Shown: positions 1 to 6,823 of the stretch, in pieces | How positions within the stretch are numbered: the stretch's first letter is position 1 | How the letters are laid out: every line of letters begins with the position of its first letter | Assembly (NCBI GenBank): GCA_937922785.1 | Contig: CALAJQ010000034.1 | Span: forward strand, 31,403-95,402 | Reading direction: 5' to 3' | DNA: 64,000 bases | Source of the DNA: an uncultured Acidimicrobiales bacterium | Lineage (GTDB): Bacteria; Actinomycetota; Acidimicrobiia; Acidimicrobiales; SZUA-35 | Made by a program: the position numbers and the translations under genes | Notes under the pieces: generated by a model | Databases searched by the model: none | Seen by the model: only the letters and a program-made list of their open reading frames with translations | What the model was told of the DNA's origin: nothing

Positions 1-1126
1 TGCGGCTTCGCGATTCCGAGTCATGAACTGCCACCCTGTTGCGACCCTTGGTTTTTGCCTCAAACATTGCGGCTTCGGCGGAGCTTAGAACCAGGTCGCC
101 ACCTTGGTTGTCTCGTACGACTGCTACACCGATGCTGGCAGTGATCGCCAAGTCCTGTGGAACCCCGGCAAGAGTTGCAATCTCAGCTCGGATCTTCTCG
201 GCTAGCTCTTCGGCTATGTGCTCGTCTTCAAGCTCACATGCAACGATGACAAACTCATCCGAAGACATCCTGAACAGCAGATCGGTTCCGCGGACTGTTC
301 CGCCCAACTTCTCACTAATTCGGTTAAGCAAGGCAGTGGCATCCACTGGACCAAGACGGTCCTCGACAACCTTGTAGCGATCCAGGTCTATGAACAGAAC
401 ACCTACACCGCCTGAGCTGGCAGCAGCGATTGACCCATCAATGACACTGACAACCTCAGACCGGTCGTTGATTCGCGGAGCATTGGCGGCCCTGTTGGTT
501 GCGATAATCGACACCAGTTCAGTTTCACGCGGCCCTGGAAGCCCAACCATTGTTAAGTCACAAAGCACCTCGGACTCATCGGCGGCCAACATGGATCTGG
601 TTCGGTTCCACCGCGTACCGGCAGGAGGAAGCGGTGCTTCGCCTAGTTCGGTTGTTGAAGGCAGGTATCTGGCAAAATCTCTTCTTTCGCCAAAGCGAGA
701 TCTCCAAAGCTTGGAAGACCACAGAACCGACCCTGTTTCTCTGTCGGCCACCAGCAGAGCGAGCTCAGCTGCGTCTACCGCGGCCTGAACACCCATGAGG
801 ATCGATTCCAAGGTTGGATTGTTCGAGGTGCCAATCGAGATCGCCGGAGAGACGTTCTCAGTGTCGATTTTGTCGAGAGCCTGCTCGATTTCCCGTGCTG
901 TGTCTTGCTTGATGGCATCGGTTGGCGAATCAGTGCTGCGTCGGCGACGCTCAATCTTGGCCGGAGCACCATCGGCTCTAACGACGGGTACATCTTGAAG
1001 CCCAGCGCCACCGCCTGACAAGTTACGTACGTCAGCGCCTTTAAGTCTTTGATCCCATGAACGAACCACGGGCGTTTCATCGGCATGAAATTGGCGGGCC
1101 TGAACCAATAGTTGGCAAGATTTCAT
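1..1126 (-). CDS. PAS-like/GGDEF domain protein, 3' end outside window
   Basis: Absent from the ORF track because it runs off the left edge; I translated it from the minus strand. At least 375 residues are visible from ATG at 1126 (in-frame TAG at 1150-1148). Residues about 110-235 look like a PAS/GAF-type sensory region ('LALLVADRETGSVLW'). From about 236 there is a GGDEF fold: 'FIDLDRYKVVEDRLG', then 'RGTDLLFRMSSDEF', then 'SSAEAAMFEAKTKGRN'. The signature is SSDEF instead of GGDEF, while RGTD sits five residues before it, exactly where the inhibitory I-site RxxD belongs. By family knowledge, loss of both glycines usually abolishes diguanylate cyclase activity, so a c-di-GMP-binding receptor role is my inference. 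Divergent from the bL37 gene. Confidence 0.85.
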   Translation of the reverse strand, partial: MKSCQLLVQARQFHADETPVVRSWDQRLKGADVRNLSGGGAGLQDVPVVRADGAPAKIERRRRSTDSPTDAIKQDTAREIEQALDKIDTENVSPAISIGTSNNPTLESILMGVQAAVDAAELALLVADRETGSVLWSSKLWRSRFGERRDFARYLPSTTELGEAPLPPAGTRWNRTRSMLAADESEVLCDLTMVGLPGPRETELVSIIATNRAANAPRINDRSEVVSVIDGSIAAASSGGVGVLFIDLDRYKVVEDRLGPVDATALLNRISEKLGGTVRGTDLLFRMSSDEFVIVACELEDEHIAEELAEKIRAEIATLAGVPQDLAITASIGVAVVRDNQGGDLVLSSAEAAMFEAKTKGRNRVAVHDSESRSR

Positions 1127-1148
1127 GTCAATACCGGTGTCGCGCCGC

Positions 1149-1154
1149 TAGGCT
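1149..1154 (+). promoter_or_regulatory. Leaderless -10 element (TAGGCT) for bL37 gene
   Basis: TAGGCT ends 7 nt before the ATG at 1162, so transcription would begin at or near the start codon. Confidence 0.55.
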
Positions 1155-1161
1155 TGTCTGG

Positions 1162-1248
1162 ATGTCGAAGCGTCGCAAGAAAAAGCGTCTGAACGCACGC
1201 CGCAAGAAGGCCAACCACGGCCGGAAGCCAAACGCGGGCCGTAACTAG
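1162..1248 (+). CDS. Ribosomal protein bL37-like 28-aa basic peptide
   Basis: An ATG at 1162 opens a 28-residue, extremely basic peptide, 'MSKRRKKKRLNARRKK' followed by 'ANHGRKPNAGRN'. The basic N-terminus plus an 'ANHG(K/R)(R/K)PNA' ending is the pattern I recall for the short large-subunit protein bL37 described in mycobacterial ribosomes. The ORF track shows only a longer upstream extension (1057) that overlaps the divergent GGDEF gene; the short form is preferred because a TAGGCT -10 element lies 7 nt before its ATG. The role in the 50S subunit is inferred from similarity only. It is followed 26 bp later by the DCC-family gene. Confidence 0.72.
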   Translation: MSKRRKKKRLNARRKKANHGRKPNAGRN

Positions 1249-1274
1249 CCCGTTTGCGTTTCAGGTTCCAATAA

Positions 1275-1658
1275 TTGTCCGGATTGTTGATCTATGACGG
1301 CGATTGCGGCTTTTGCACTAGTGCAGCTGCTTGGCTTATTGACCAGTTCCCGCCAGAGGTTCGCGTCGAATCGTGGCAAAGCTTGGACATCTCCGAGTTC
1401 GGCCTGACTGAGACTGATGTCCAGTCCTCTTCGTGGTGGGTCGACGGTGACGGTGCAACGTTCGGCGGCGCACTAGGAATAGGCCTTGCCCTTAAGGTAA
1501 CTGAGCCTCGTTGGACTCGACTGGCGGGCAGGTTGGTGGATTGGCGTCCGGTTAGACCACTTGCCAAGGGCGTCTACCGGATCATTGTCACCTATCGCCA
1601 CAGACTGCCCGGCTCAACCGATGCTTGCCGGATGCGCTATGACCTACCCGCTGACTGA
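1275..1658 (+). CDS. DCC-family (DUF393) thiol-disulfide oxidoreductase-like protein
   Basis: The N-terminal 'YDGDCGFC' is the defining DxxCxxC motif of the DCC/DUF393 family, a thioredoxin-fold group of small predicted oxidoreductases (127 residues here, usual size). A conserved 'GGALGIGLALK' segment and a C-terminal 'YRHRLPGSTDACRM' also fit the family. The start is uncertain: TTG at 1275 or TTG at 1284; there is no convincing Shine-Dalgarno sequence. No signal peptide, so probably cytosolic. Substrate unknown. Convergent with the phosphohexomutase, 17 bp between stops. Confidence 0.85.
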   Translation: MSGLLIYDGDCGFCTSAAAWLIDQFPPEVRVESWQSLDISEFGLTETDVQSSSWWVDGDGATFGGALGIGLALKVTEPRWTRLAGRLVDWRPVRPLAKGVYRIIVTYRHRLPGSTDACRMRYDLPAD

Positions 1659-1675
1659 TCTCAGCCGAAACAGTG

Positions 1676-3334
1676 TCAGCCGAAGTTGGCCAGATAGCCG
1701 TCCTTGAACCGTTCGAGACGATTTGAAGCTAGCTCGACGTCGGCTGACCGCTCGATCACTTCGATGTATACCTTTACCTTTGGTTCAGTTCCAGACGGCC
1801 GCACTATGACACGGGTTTCGTCGGAATAGAGAACTACGACTCCCGCCGTTGGCGGCAATCCTAAGTAGCCCTCCCCCATGTCGTGGACTGCGACTACCTC
1901 GATTCCATCAACCGTTGGCGGGTTAGTTACCACCGCTGCTACCAGCTCCGTCGCTGTCGGCCCCGAGGAGCCGCTGAGCCTGATACTTAGGGGCTCTTGG
2001 AGGTAATTGCCAAACTCGTTCGCCAGTTGATCTAGCCGGTCCCAAAGCGTGATCCCGTCGGCGGTGTAGCGAGCCACCATTTCCAATGCCATTAGTCCAG
2101 CGGTGATCCCGTCCTTATCACGGACGCGGTCGCTTACCGCATAACCAAGCGCTTCTTCATAACCCAGGACATACCTTGACCCGTCAGGGTCAAGCATCGG
2201 CCGAGCCACCCACTTGAACCCGGTCAAGGTTGTGATGCACTTCACCCCCGCTGCCGAAGCGACTGCTTCGAGCATCCGACTCGAAACAACCGAGCTAGCA
2301 ACCACTCGTGGACCCTTAGTGTTGCTAAAGATGTAGTCAGCCAGCAATATTCCGACTTGGTCACCAGACAGCTGGGTGAAGCCAGCTCCGTCTCGAGATT
2401 GGATTGCCAGCGATAGCCGATCTGCGTCGGGATCATGAGCAACTATTAGATCCGTAGTTTCATCAGCGGTGGCAAAGGCTTGGTCCATTGCTCCGGCCTC
2501 CTCAGGGTTCGGAAACTGAACCGTCGGGAAAAGCGGATCCGGGTGAAATTGGGATTCAACCACACGTGCTGGCGTGAACCCGGCGGCTTTCATGGCGGAC
2601 ATGAAATGGCTGCCCCCCACCCCGTGCATTGCGGTGTAGACGGTCCGCAGTTCGCGACTTGCTGCCGTCGCCGGCTGGAACAGAACCTCCATCGCTGCGT
2701 TCAGGTGGGACTCTACGGCCTCGGCCCCCAAGACCTCGATCGCCGGATGGTCCATCGGGACCCACCCAATCTGTTGATCACTAGCGACGACCTCGTCAAT
2801 CGCTGCGGCAATTTCTGCATCGGCCGGGGAGACCAGCTGAATCCCGTCGGAGAGGTACAGCTTGTATCCGTTGTCGGCTGCGGGGTTATGCGAAGCGGTG
2901 ATCATCACCCCGGCTGATGCTCCGAGATCCAGCACAGCGTTGGCTAAGACAGGGGTTGGACCAGGTGACTCCATGATCGCAGCTCGACCACCCAGTGAGG
3001 CCACCACCCCAACCACGTCGGCGGCAAAGGTTTCTGAGTTATGTCGGGCATCAAAGCCGACAACTACAAACGGGTTGGGCTCTAGCCACTTCATCAGGCC
3101 AGCGGTGGTTTGGCGAACTACAAGAGAGTTCATCCGCATCGGACCTGGGCCCATCTCAGCCCGAAGGCCGGCCGTGCCGAAACCGATTCGTCCCGAAAAT
3201 AGGTGCTCCAGATCCGTGGAGCCGCTGGAAAGTGCCTTCGAAAGCTGCTCTCGAGTCCGCTCGTCAGGATCGGCGGCGATCCACCGCTCTACCTGAGCAA
3301 CAGTCTCTCCTGGCAGCCTCTGAGATGAGTTCAC
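1676..3334 (-). CDS. Phosphoglucomutase/phosphomannomutase
   Basis: An alpha-D-phosphohexomutase of about 552 residues that interconverts hexose 1- and 6-phosphates. The catalytic phosphoserine loop is 'TASHNPAADNGYK', the metal-binding loop is 'DPDADRLS', the sugar-binding loop is 'GYEEALGYAV', and the C-terminal phosphate-binding loop is 'VRPSGTEPK', all in the expected order. The track start (3424) is too long; homologues begin near 'VAQVERWIAADPDE', so I choose GTG at 3334, which has a GACACT hexamer 6 nt upstream. Glucose versus mannose preference cannot be read from sequence; with galU at 28.3-29.2 kb a UDP-glucose route is plausible. Divergent from the Qng1 gene. Confidence 0.93.
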   Translation of the reverse strand: MNSSQRLPGETVAQVERWIAADPDERTREQLSKALSSGSTDLEHLFSGRIGFGTAGLRAEMGPGPMRMNSLVVRQTTAGLMKWLEPNPFVVVGFDARHNSETFAADVVGVVASLGGRAAIMESPGPTPVLANAVLDLGASAGVMITASHNPAADNGYKLYLSDGIQLVSPADAEIAAAIDEVVASDQQIGWVPMDHPAIEVLGAEAVESHLNAAMEVLFQPATAASRELRTVYTAMHGVGGSHFMSAMKAAGFTPARVVESQFHPDPLFPTVQFPNPEEAGAMDQAFATADETTDLIVAHDPDADRLSLAIQSRDGAGFTQLSGDQVGILLADYIFSNTKGPRVVASSVVSSRMLEAVASAAGVKCITTLTGFKWVARPMLDPDGSRYVLGYEEALGYAVSDRVRDKDGITAGLMALEMVARYTADGITLWDRLDQLANEFGNYLQEPLSIRLSGSSGPTATELVAAVVTNPPTVDGIEVVAVHDMGEGYLGLPPTAGVVVLYSDETRVIVRPSGTEPKVKVYIEVIERSADVELASNRLERFKDGYLANFG

Positions 3335-3340
3335 ACTTCG

Positions 3341-3346
3341 AGTGTC
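3341..3346 (-). promoter_or_regulatory. Possible leaderless -10 (GACACT) for phosphohexomutase
   Basis: GACACT keeps the conserved A2 and T6 of TANNNT and lies 6 nt before the GTG at 3334. Weaker than other examples because position 1 is G. Confidence 0.35.
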
Positions 3347-3355
3347 CCATAGCGG

Positions 3356-3361
3356 CATGCT
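3356..3361 (+). promoter_or_regulatory. Possible leaderless -10 (CATGCT) for Qng1 gene
   Basis: CATGCT retains A2 and T6 of the TANNNT pattern and lies exactly 6 nt before the ATG at 3368. Confidence 0.35.
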
Positions 3362-3367
3362 TGACAC

Positions 3368-4276
3368 ATGAATCTGGTGCAAGGTGTCCGACGCAACTGC
3401 GAGCGAGTCTGTTGCGACTTGCAACTCTTAACTGTTAACTATGACAGTCTTGCCGTCTATGCATCGCGCTTACCAAGGCGCACCGACAGCACCGACAAGC
3501 GGGCGCCCGGATTCGACGGATCTGCTGAGGAGCTAGAGCGGCAACGCCTTCGAATTCTCAGCCTTGACACCATCAACTTTGGTTCCGGGTGGCATGACGT
3601 CGTCTCGAAGCGGCCGGGGTTATCGGGCGCTCGGTCTATGGCGGCAGGACTAAGTCAGTTCGAAGCCAGCCACGGAGCTTTGTCAGCATCGGTTCTCAAG
3701 TCATTCGACCCGCCCATGTGTGCTGAAGTCTTCGGGCAGGATCTGAACAATGAAGAGTTGGCCGAGTTGATGACTCTTTTCTCCCAGGCATTGGGGCAAC
3801 TGGCGGATCTACTTTCCCACCATGGCTCAGCTGGCCGGCTGATCGACATGTGCGAATTTTCCGCCGTCAGATTGGCCGAAGAACTAGCCAGCCTAGAAAG
3901 CTTTGCCGATGTTGGGTTCTACAAGCGAGCCCAGATCGCAGCCGCAGACCTTGCGCGTAATGGCTTGGCCGAATTCGCCGACTTGGGTGAACTCACGGCA
4001 TTCGCTGACAACCTCGTGCCTCACGTTCTTTCCCAAGACGAAGTCATAACGCTTGACCCAGACCTGGCAAGGACCATAAGCCAGGGTCAGCTGCTCGAGC
4101 CTGGCGGTCAACCCGAAACCGAGCTGAGAGCGTCGGCTGTACATGTTGTCGAAATGCTCACTATGTACCGGCCCGATCTTCGAGCGATGGATGTCGATTT
4201 GGCGCTGTGGGAACGCGGCGGGAGTCGGGCCTACAAGGAACATCGCCGACCACGGTGTCGTTCCCGCTATTACTGA
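3368..4276 (+). CDS. Queuosine 5'-phosphate N-glycosylase/hydrolase (Qng1, DUF2419) homologue
   Basis: A 302-residue protein with the features I associate with the DUF2419/Qng1 queuosine-salvage family: N-terminal 'VRRNCERV', 'LSLDTINFGSGW', 'FYKRAQIAAADL', 'ELTAFADNLVPHVL', 'ETELRASAVHVVEML', 'DVDLALWERG', and a C-terminal His/Arg-rich 'RCRSRYY' matching the usual 'HRTRT.YY' ending. The enzyme releases queuine from queuosine 5'-phosphate for tRNA modification; it is widespread in eukaryotes and scattered in bacteria. ATG 3368 keeps the conserved N-terminus. The 'YKRAQI' segment and the aspartate in 'LSLDTINF' are retained. No queuosine gene is adjacent. Followed by two leaderless genes. Confidence 0.82.
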   Translation: MNLVQGVRRNCERVCCDLQLLTVNYDSLAVYASRLPRRTDSTDKRAPGFDGSAEELERQRLRILSLDTINFGSGWHDVVSKRPGLSGARSMAAGLSQFEASHGALSASVLKSFDPPMCAEVFGQDLNNEELAELMTLFSQALGQLADLLSHHGSAGRLIDMCEFSAVRLAEELASLESFADVGFYKRAQIAAADLARNGLAEFADLGELTAFADNLVPHVLSQDEVITLDPDLARTISQGQLLEPGGQPETELRASAVHVVEMLTMYRPDLRAMDVDLALWERGGSRAYKEHRRPRCRSRYY

Positions 4277-4293
4277 GGCTGGTCAGTTGGGTC

Positions 4294-4299
4294 TAAACT
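4294..4299 (+). promoter_or_regulatory. Leaderless -10 (TAAACT) for the 109-aa ORF
   Basis: TAAACT is 7 nt upstream of the GTG at 4307. Confidence 0.5.
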
Positions 4300-4306
4300 C
4301 TCAGCT

Positions 4307-4636
4307 GTGAAGTTCGTAGCTGAGAACTCAGTAGCACTGACGAGGCAAGCCCTGTCAGAGTCAGTCGACCACGGCGAAGAGGTCGTGGGTTGGGTCGACC
4401 TCACTTCGCCCAACCTGGTTGACCTGCTAGATGACCTCACGTCGGGCGAGGGCGGCGAGCACTTGGTCGCCCTTCGCTGCAGTCTTTATGACATTGCCGA
4501 CCCATCCGCTACCCGTGGGTTGGCGTGCCTTGAACAAGCAAAATTGGCGCTTTACGCAGACCGTGATGACGTCGCCACCCAGGCGGCTCAAATGTTCCCG
4601 CGACTGCAGATATTGACTCCCAATACAGGCGTGTGA
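4307..4636 (+). CDS. Hypothetical protein, 109 aa
   Basis: I do not recognise this protein. It starts at GTG 4307 behind a well-placed TAAACT hexamer, has no signal peptide or membrane segment, and has a soluble, acidic, leucine-rich composition ('LVDLLDDLTSGEGGEHLVAL', 'LACLEQAKLALYADRDDV'). It sits between the Qng1 homologue and the EAL phosphodiesterase on the same strand, 30 and 38 bp away, each with its own promoter. The promoter match and codon use like that of its neighbours argue it is real; a role with the EAL protein is conceivable but unsupported. Confidence 0.6.
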   Translation: MKFVAENSVALTRQALSESVDHGEEVVGWVDLTSPNLVDLLDDLTSGEGGEHLVALRCSLYDIADPSATRGLACLEQAKLALYADRDDVATQAAQMFPRLQILTPNTGV

Positions 4637-4662
4637 CATGCGTCGCACAGCGGGCCGAGGGG

Positions 4663-4668
4663 TAGACT
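4663..4668 (+). promoter_or_regulatory. Leaderless -10 (TAGACT) for EAL gene
   Basis: TAGACT is exactly 6 nt before the GTG at 4675 and decides that start. Confidence 0.6.
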
Positions 4669-4674
4669 GATTCG

Positions 4675-5748
4675 GTGGGAGACTTGAAGGCAGCATCCAA
4701 AGCTATAGATTCCGATCTTCGTGTGCCCCAGCTGCCGCTGCCCCCATCGGGACCCGCACTTGTACTGGTCGGCGCCGATGACCCTGGGCTCCAGCAACGT
4801 CTCGATGCCGGGGTCGCCAGAGACTCAAGCGGTCTCGATGTGCGCACTGATTCGCTCTGGGTCCAGGTGAACAACGGACTCCGAGCGCTTAGCACCGTGG
4901 TAGCAGTGGCAGGAGCAAGAGCTGACGAGGTCAGATTCACTCACGCCCCGGTATCCACCGACGGCGCGGAACTCATGCGCCTGGCCGTCCTTGCCCCCTC
5001 GCTAGTGGGTCTAGGACGCCAACTTGAGCTTGGCGACTTCGCCTCCAACCCGCCAAGCTATGAGGTTCGATACCAGCCAATTGTTGATCTCGAAACAGCC
5101 GAACCCCTCGGTTTTGAGTCCCTGCTTCGTGCCACTGCGGGCAAGCAGATTCTGGCCGGCGACGAGCTCCTTGCCAAGGTGACAAACAACGAACTCCAAG
5201 ATCTCGATCGTTTCGCCCGAATGCTGGCCGTTGGTGGCGCAAAGTCGTGGATCGGCGAGGGACTGCTGTTCATGAACATCATGGCTCCGGGTGGCCATTT
5301 CGACTTGGACGGCGCCCTAGCCACGGTTCGGCTCGCAATAGAGGCCGGCCTAGACCCAGATCAGCTGGTGTTCGAAGCAGTTGAAAGCAACCGCTATGTA
5401 AGCCTGGGCAAAGCCTCTGAGCAACTGGATCAGCTGCGCTCAACGGGTGTACGGATTGCGGTAGATGACGTCGGTGACGGGTTCGCGAGCCTTCGTGTCC
5501 TTTCAGTCTTTAAGCCCGACATCGTAAAAATCGCTGGCGGCCTAGTCGCTGAGCTTCCAGAGATGGAAGCGAAGTCAGTCGTTCAAGCCATCGTGGAGAT
5601 GTCTCACCGGATGGGCGCATGGGTAGTTGCTGAAAACATCGAAACTGCCGCCCAGCGCTCAACTCTGCTTGAGCTTGGTGTTGACTGGGGCCAGGGCCAT
5701 TTACTCGGCCCACCATCAGCTCCAAAAATCGGTGCTGACCCGCGCTAG
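4675..5748 (+). CDS. EAL-domain cyclic-di-GMP phosphodiesterase (ESL variant)
   Basis: 357 residues with an uncharacterised N-terminal half (about 1-125) and a C-terminal EAL domain that would hydrolyse c-di-GMP to pGpG. The name motif reads 'GFESLLR' (ESL instead of EAL), but the other catalytic and metal ligands are present in order: Asn in 'FMNIMAP', Glu in 'FEAVES', the Asp pair in 'VDDVGDG', Lys in 'PDIVKIA', Glu in 'VAENIET' and Gln in 'WGQGHLLG'. ExL variants with another middle residue are often active, so I expect activity. No transmembrane segment. Of the three c-di-GMP proteins in the window this is the only one with a complete catalytic set. Confidence 0.88.
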   Translation: MGDLKAASKAIDSDLRVPQLPLPPSGPALVLVGADDPGLQQRLDAGVARDSSGLDVRTDSLWVQVNNGLRALSTVVAVAGARADEVRFTHAPVSTDGAELMRLAVLAPSLVGLGRQLELGDFASNPPSYEVRYQPIVDLETAEPLGFESLLRATAGKQILAGDELLAKVTNNELQDLDRFARMLAVGGAKSWIGEGLLFMNIMAPGGHFDLDGALATVRLAIEAGLDPDQLVFEAVESNRYVSLGKASEQLDQLRSTGVRIAVDDVGDGFASLRVLSVFKPDIVKIAGGLVAELPEMEAKSVVQAIVEMSHRMGAWVVAENIETAAQRSTLLELGVDWGQGHLLGPPSAPKIGADPR

Positions 5749-5765
5749 CGGTTCGCTCCAAGCAA

Positions 5766-6773
5766 CTACAGGCCCGCGAGCTCTCGAAGACTGACTAGCG
5801 GTCGAGGCCCGACATGGCTGATCACTTCAGCCGCTGCCAAGGACCCGAGACGGCCCGACTCGGCAAGCGACATGTTTTGGGATAGACCAAACAATACGCC
5901 AGCAGCGTATTGATCCCCTGCCCCGGTGGTGTCGATCAGTTCGCCTACGTCAATTGCCTCAACTTCAGTAATCGAGGACCCCTGCACCATGAGAGAACCC
6001 AGCTTGCCTCGGGTCACGCACGCCAGTTCCACTTCATTGCCAACTCGTGCAACTGCTTCATCGAAACCGACGCCGTAGAGCTTTGTGATTTCGTCCTCGT
6101 TTGCGAACAGAACATCAACTGGGCCGGCGACTAGTTCTCGAAACTCGCCATTGTGCCGATCCACACAGAATCCGTCAGACAAAGTAAGAGCAGACTTTCG
6201 ACCCGATGAAGCGGCGAGCGCCATTGCGTGGCGGATTGCATCTTTCGCCGACTGCACATCCCACAAGTAGCCCTCACAAAAAAGAAGGTTGGCGGATCCA
6301 ACGAGCTCTTCGGGAATGTCTTGTGGCTCTAACAGACTTGAGATGCCTAGGTAGGTGTTCATCGTTCGCTGAGCATCAGGGGTAACCAAAATCATGCTCC
6401 GTCCGGTAGCGGGACCGTCGACGGCGTTCGCACTCCCGTTGGCCGAATCGGCGTGCTCGTAGGCAAACTCGACGCCAATGCTCTCCATGTCTTGGCCGTA
6501 CACAAAGCCCAAATCATCGGTAGCTACCTTGCCAATGAAGCCAGCTGACCCACCCAAGGAGGCAATTCCTGCCATGGTGTTGGCAACCGAGCCCCCTGAA
6601 GTCTCTGTTGCCTCGCCGAGAAGTTGATACAGCTCGTGGGCTCGGGAATCGTCGATCAGATTCATGGATCCCTTTACAAGATCCTGGCTGGCTACGAACT
6701 CGTCGGTGGTCTTGGTTATGACATCCACGATCGCATTGCCGACGCCTACTACATCTAGTCTTGAGCTGGTCAC
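5766..6773 (-). CDS. PfkB-family carbohydrate/adenosine kinase
   Basis: A 335-residue ribokinase-fold enzyme. The N-terminal 'VGVGNAIVDVI' and 'GGSVANTMAGIASLGG' substrate-binding region and the C-terminal PfkB signature 'DTTGAGDQYAAGVLFG', with the catalytic Asp, are clear. The combination of 'GNAIVD', 'ANT' and 'GPRP' is typical of the adenosine-kinase-like branch in Actinobacteria and Proteobacteria; the real substrate (adenosine or a sugar) cannot be fixed from sequence. GTG 6773 is chosen because TAAGGT lies 7 nt upstream. An adenosine deaminase is encoded at 59.8 kb. Divergent from pepN. Confidence 0.88.
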   Translation of the reverse strand: MTSSRLDVVGVGNAIVDVITKTTDEFVASQDLVKGSMNLIDDSRAHELYQLLGEATETSGGSVANTMAGIASLGGSAGFIGKVATDDLGFVYGQDMESIGVEFAYEHADSANGSANAVDGPATGRSMILVTPDAQRTMNTYLGISSLLEPQDIPEELVGSANLLFCEGYLWDVQSAKDAIRHAMALAASSGRKSALTLSDGFCVDRHNGEFRELVAGPVDVLFANEDEITKLYGVGFDEAVARVGNEVELACVTRGKLGSLMVQGSSITEVEAIDVGELIDTTGAGDQYAAGVLFGLSQNMSLAESGRLGSLAAAEVISHVGPRPLVSLRELAGL

Positions 6774-6780
6774 GGCGACG

Positions 6781-6786
6781 ACCTTA
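6781..6786 (-). promoter_or_regulatory. Leaderless -10 (TAAGGT) for PfkB kinase
   Basis: On the minus strand TAAGGT is 7 nt before the GTG at 6773. Confidence 0.5.
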
Positions 6787-6811
6787 CACCTAGGCAGGCC
6801 ATTAGCGGCGC

Positions 6812-6817
6812 TAGTCT
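6812..6817 (+). promoter_or_regulatory. Leaderless -10 (TAGTCT) for aminopeptidase N
   Basis: TAGTCT is exactly 6 nt before the GTG at 6824. Confidence 0.6.
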
Positions 6818-6823
6818 CAAAGC

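Noticed and set aside
39-1086. Plus- and minus-strand ORFs across the left end (39-377, 390-788, 775-1086)
   Set aside because: They are shadows of the minus-strand GGDEF gene, whose translation shows RxxD, the degenerate signature and the GGDEF C-terminal motif.
3441-3536. ATG at 3441 opening a 31-codon ORF as the start of the Qng1 region
   Set aside because: It is in a different frame and ends at TAG 3534; the conserved N-terminal 'VRRNCERV' of the Qng1 family is in the 3368 frame.
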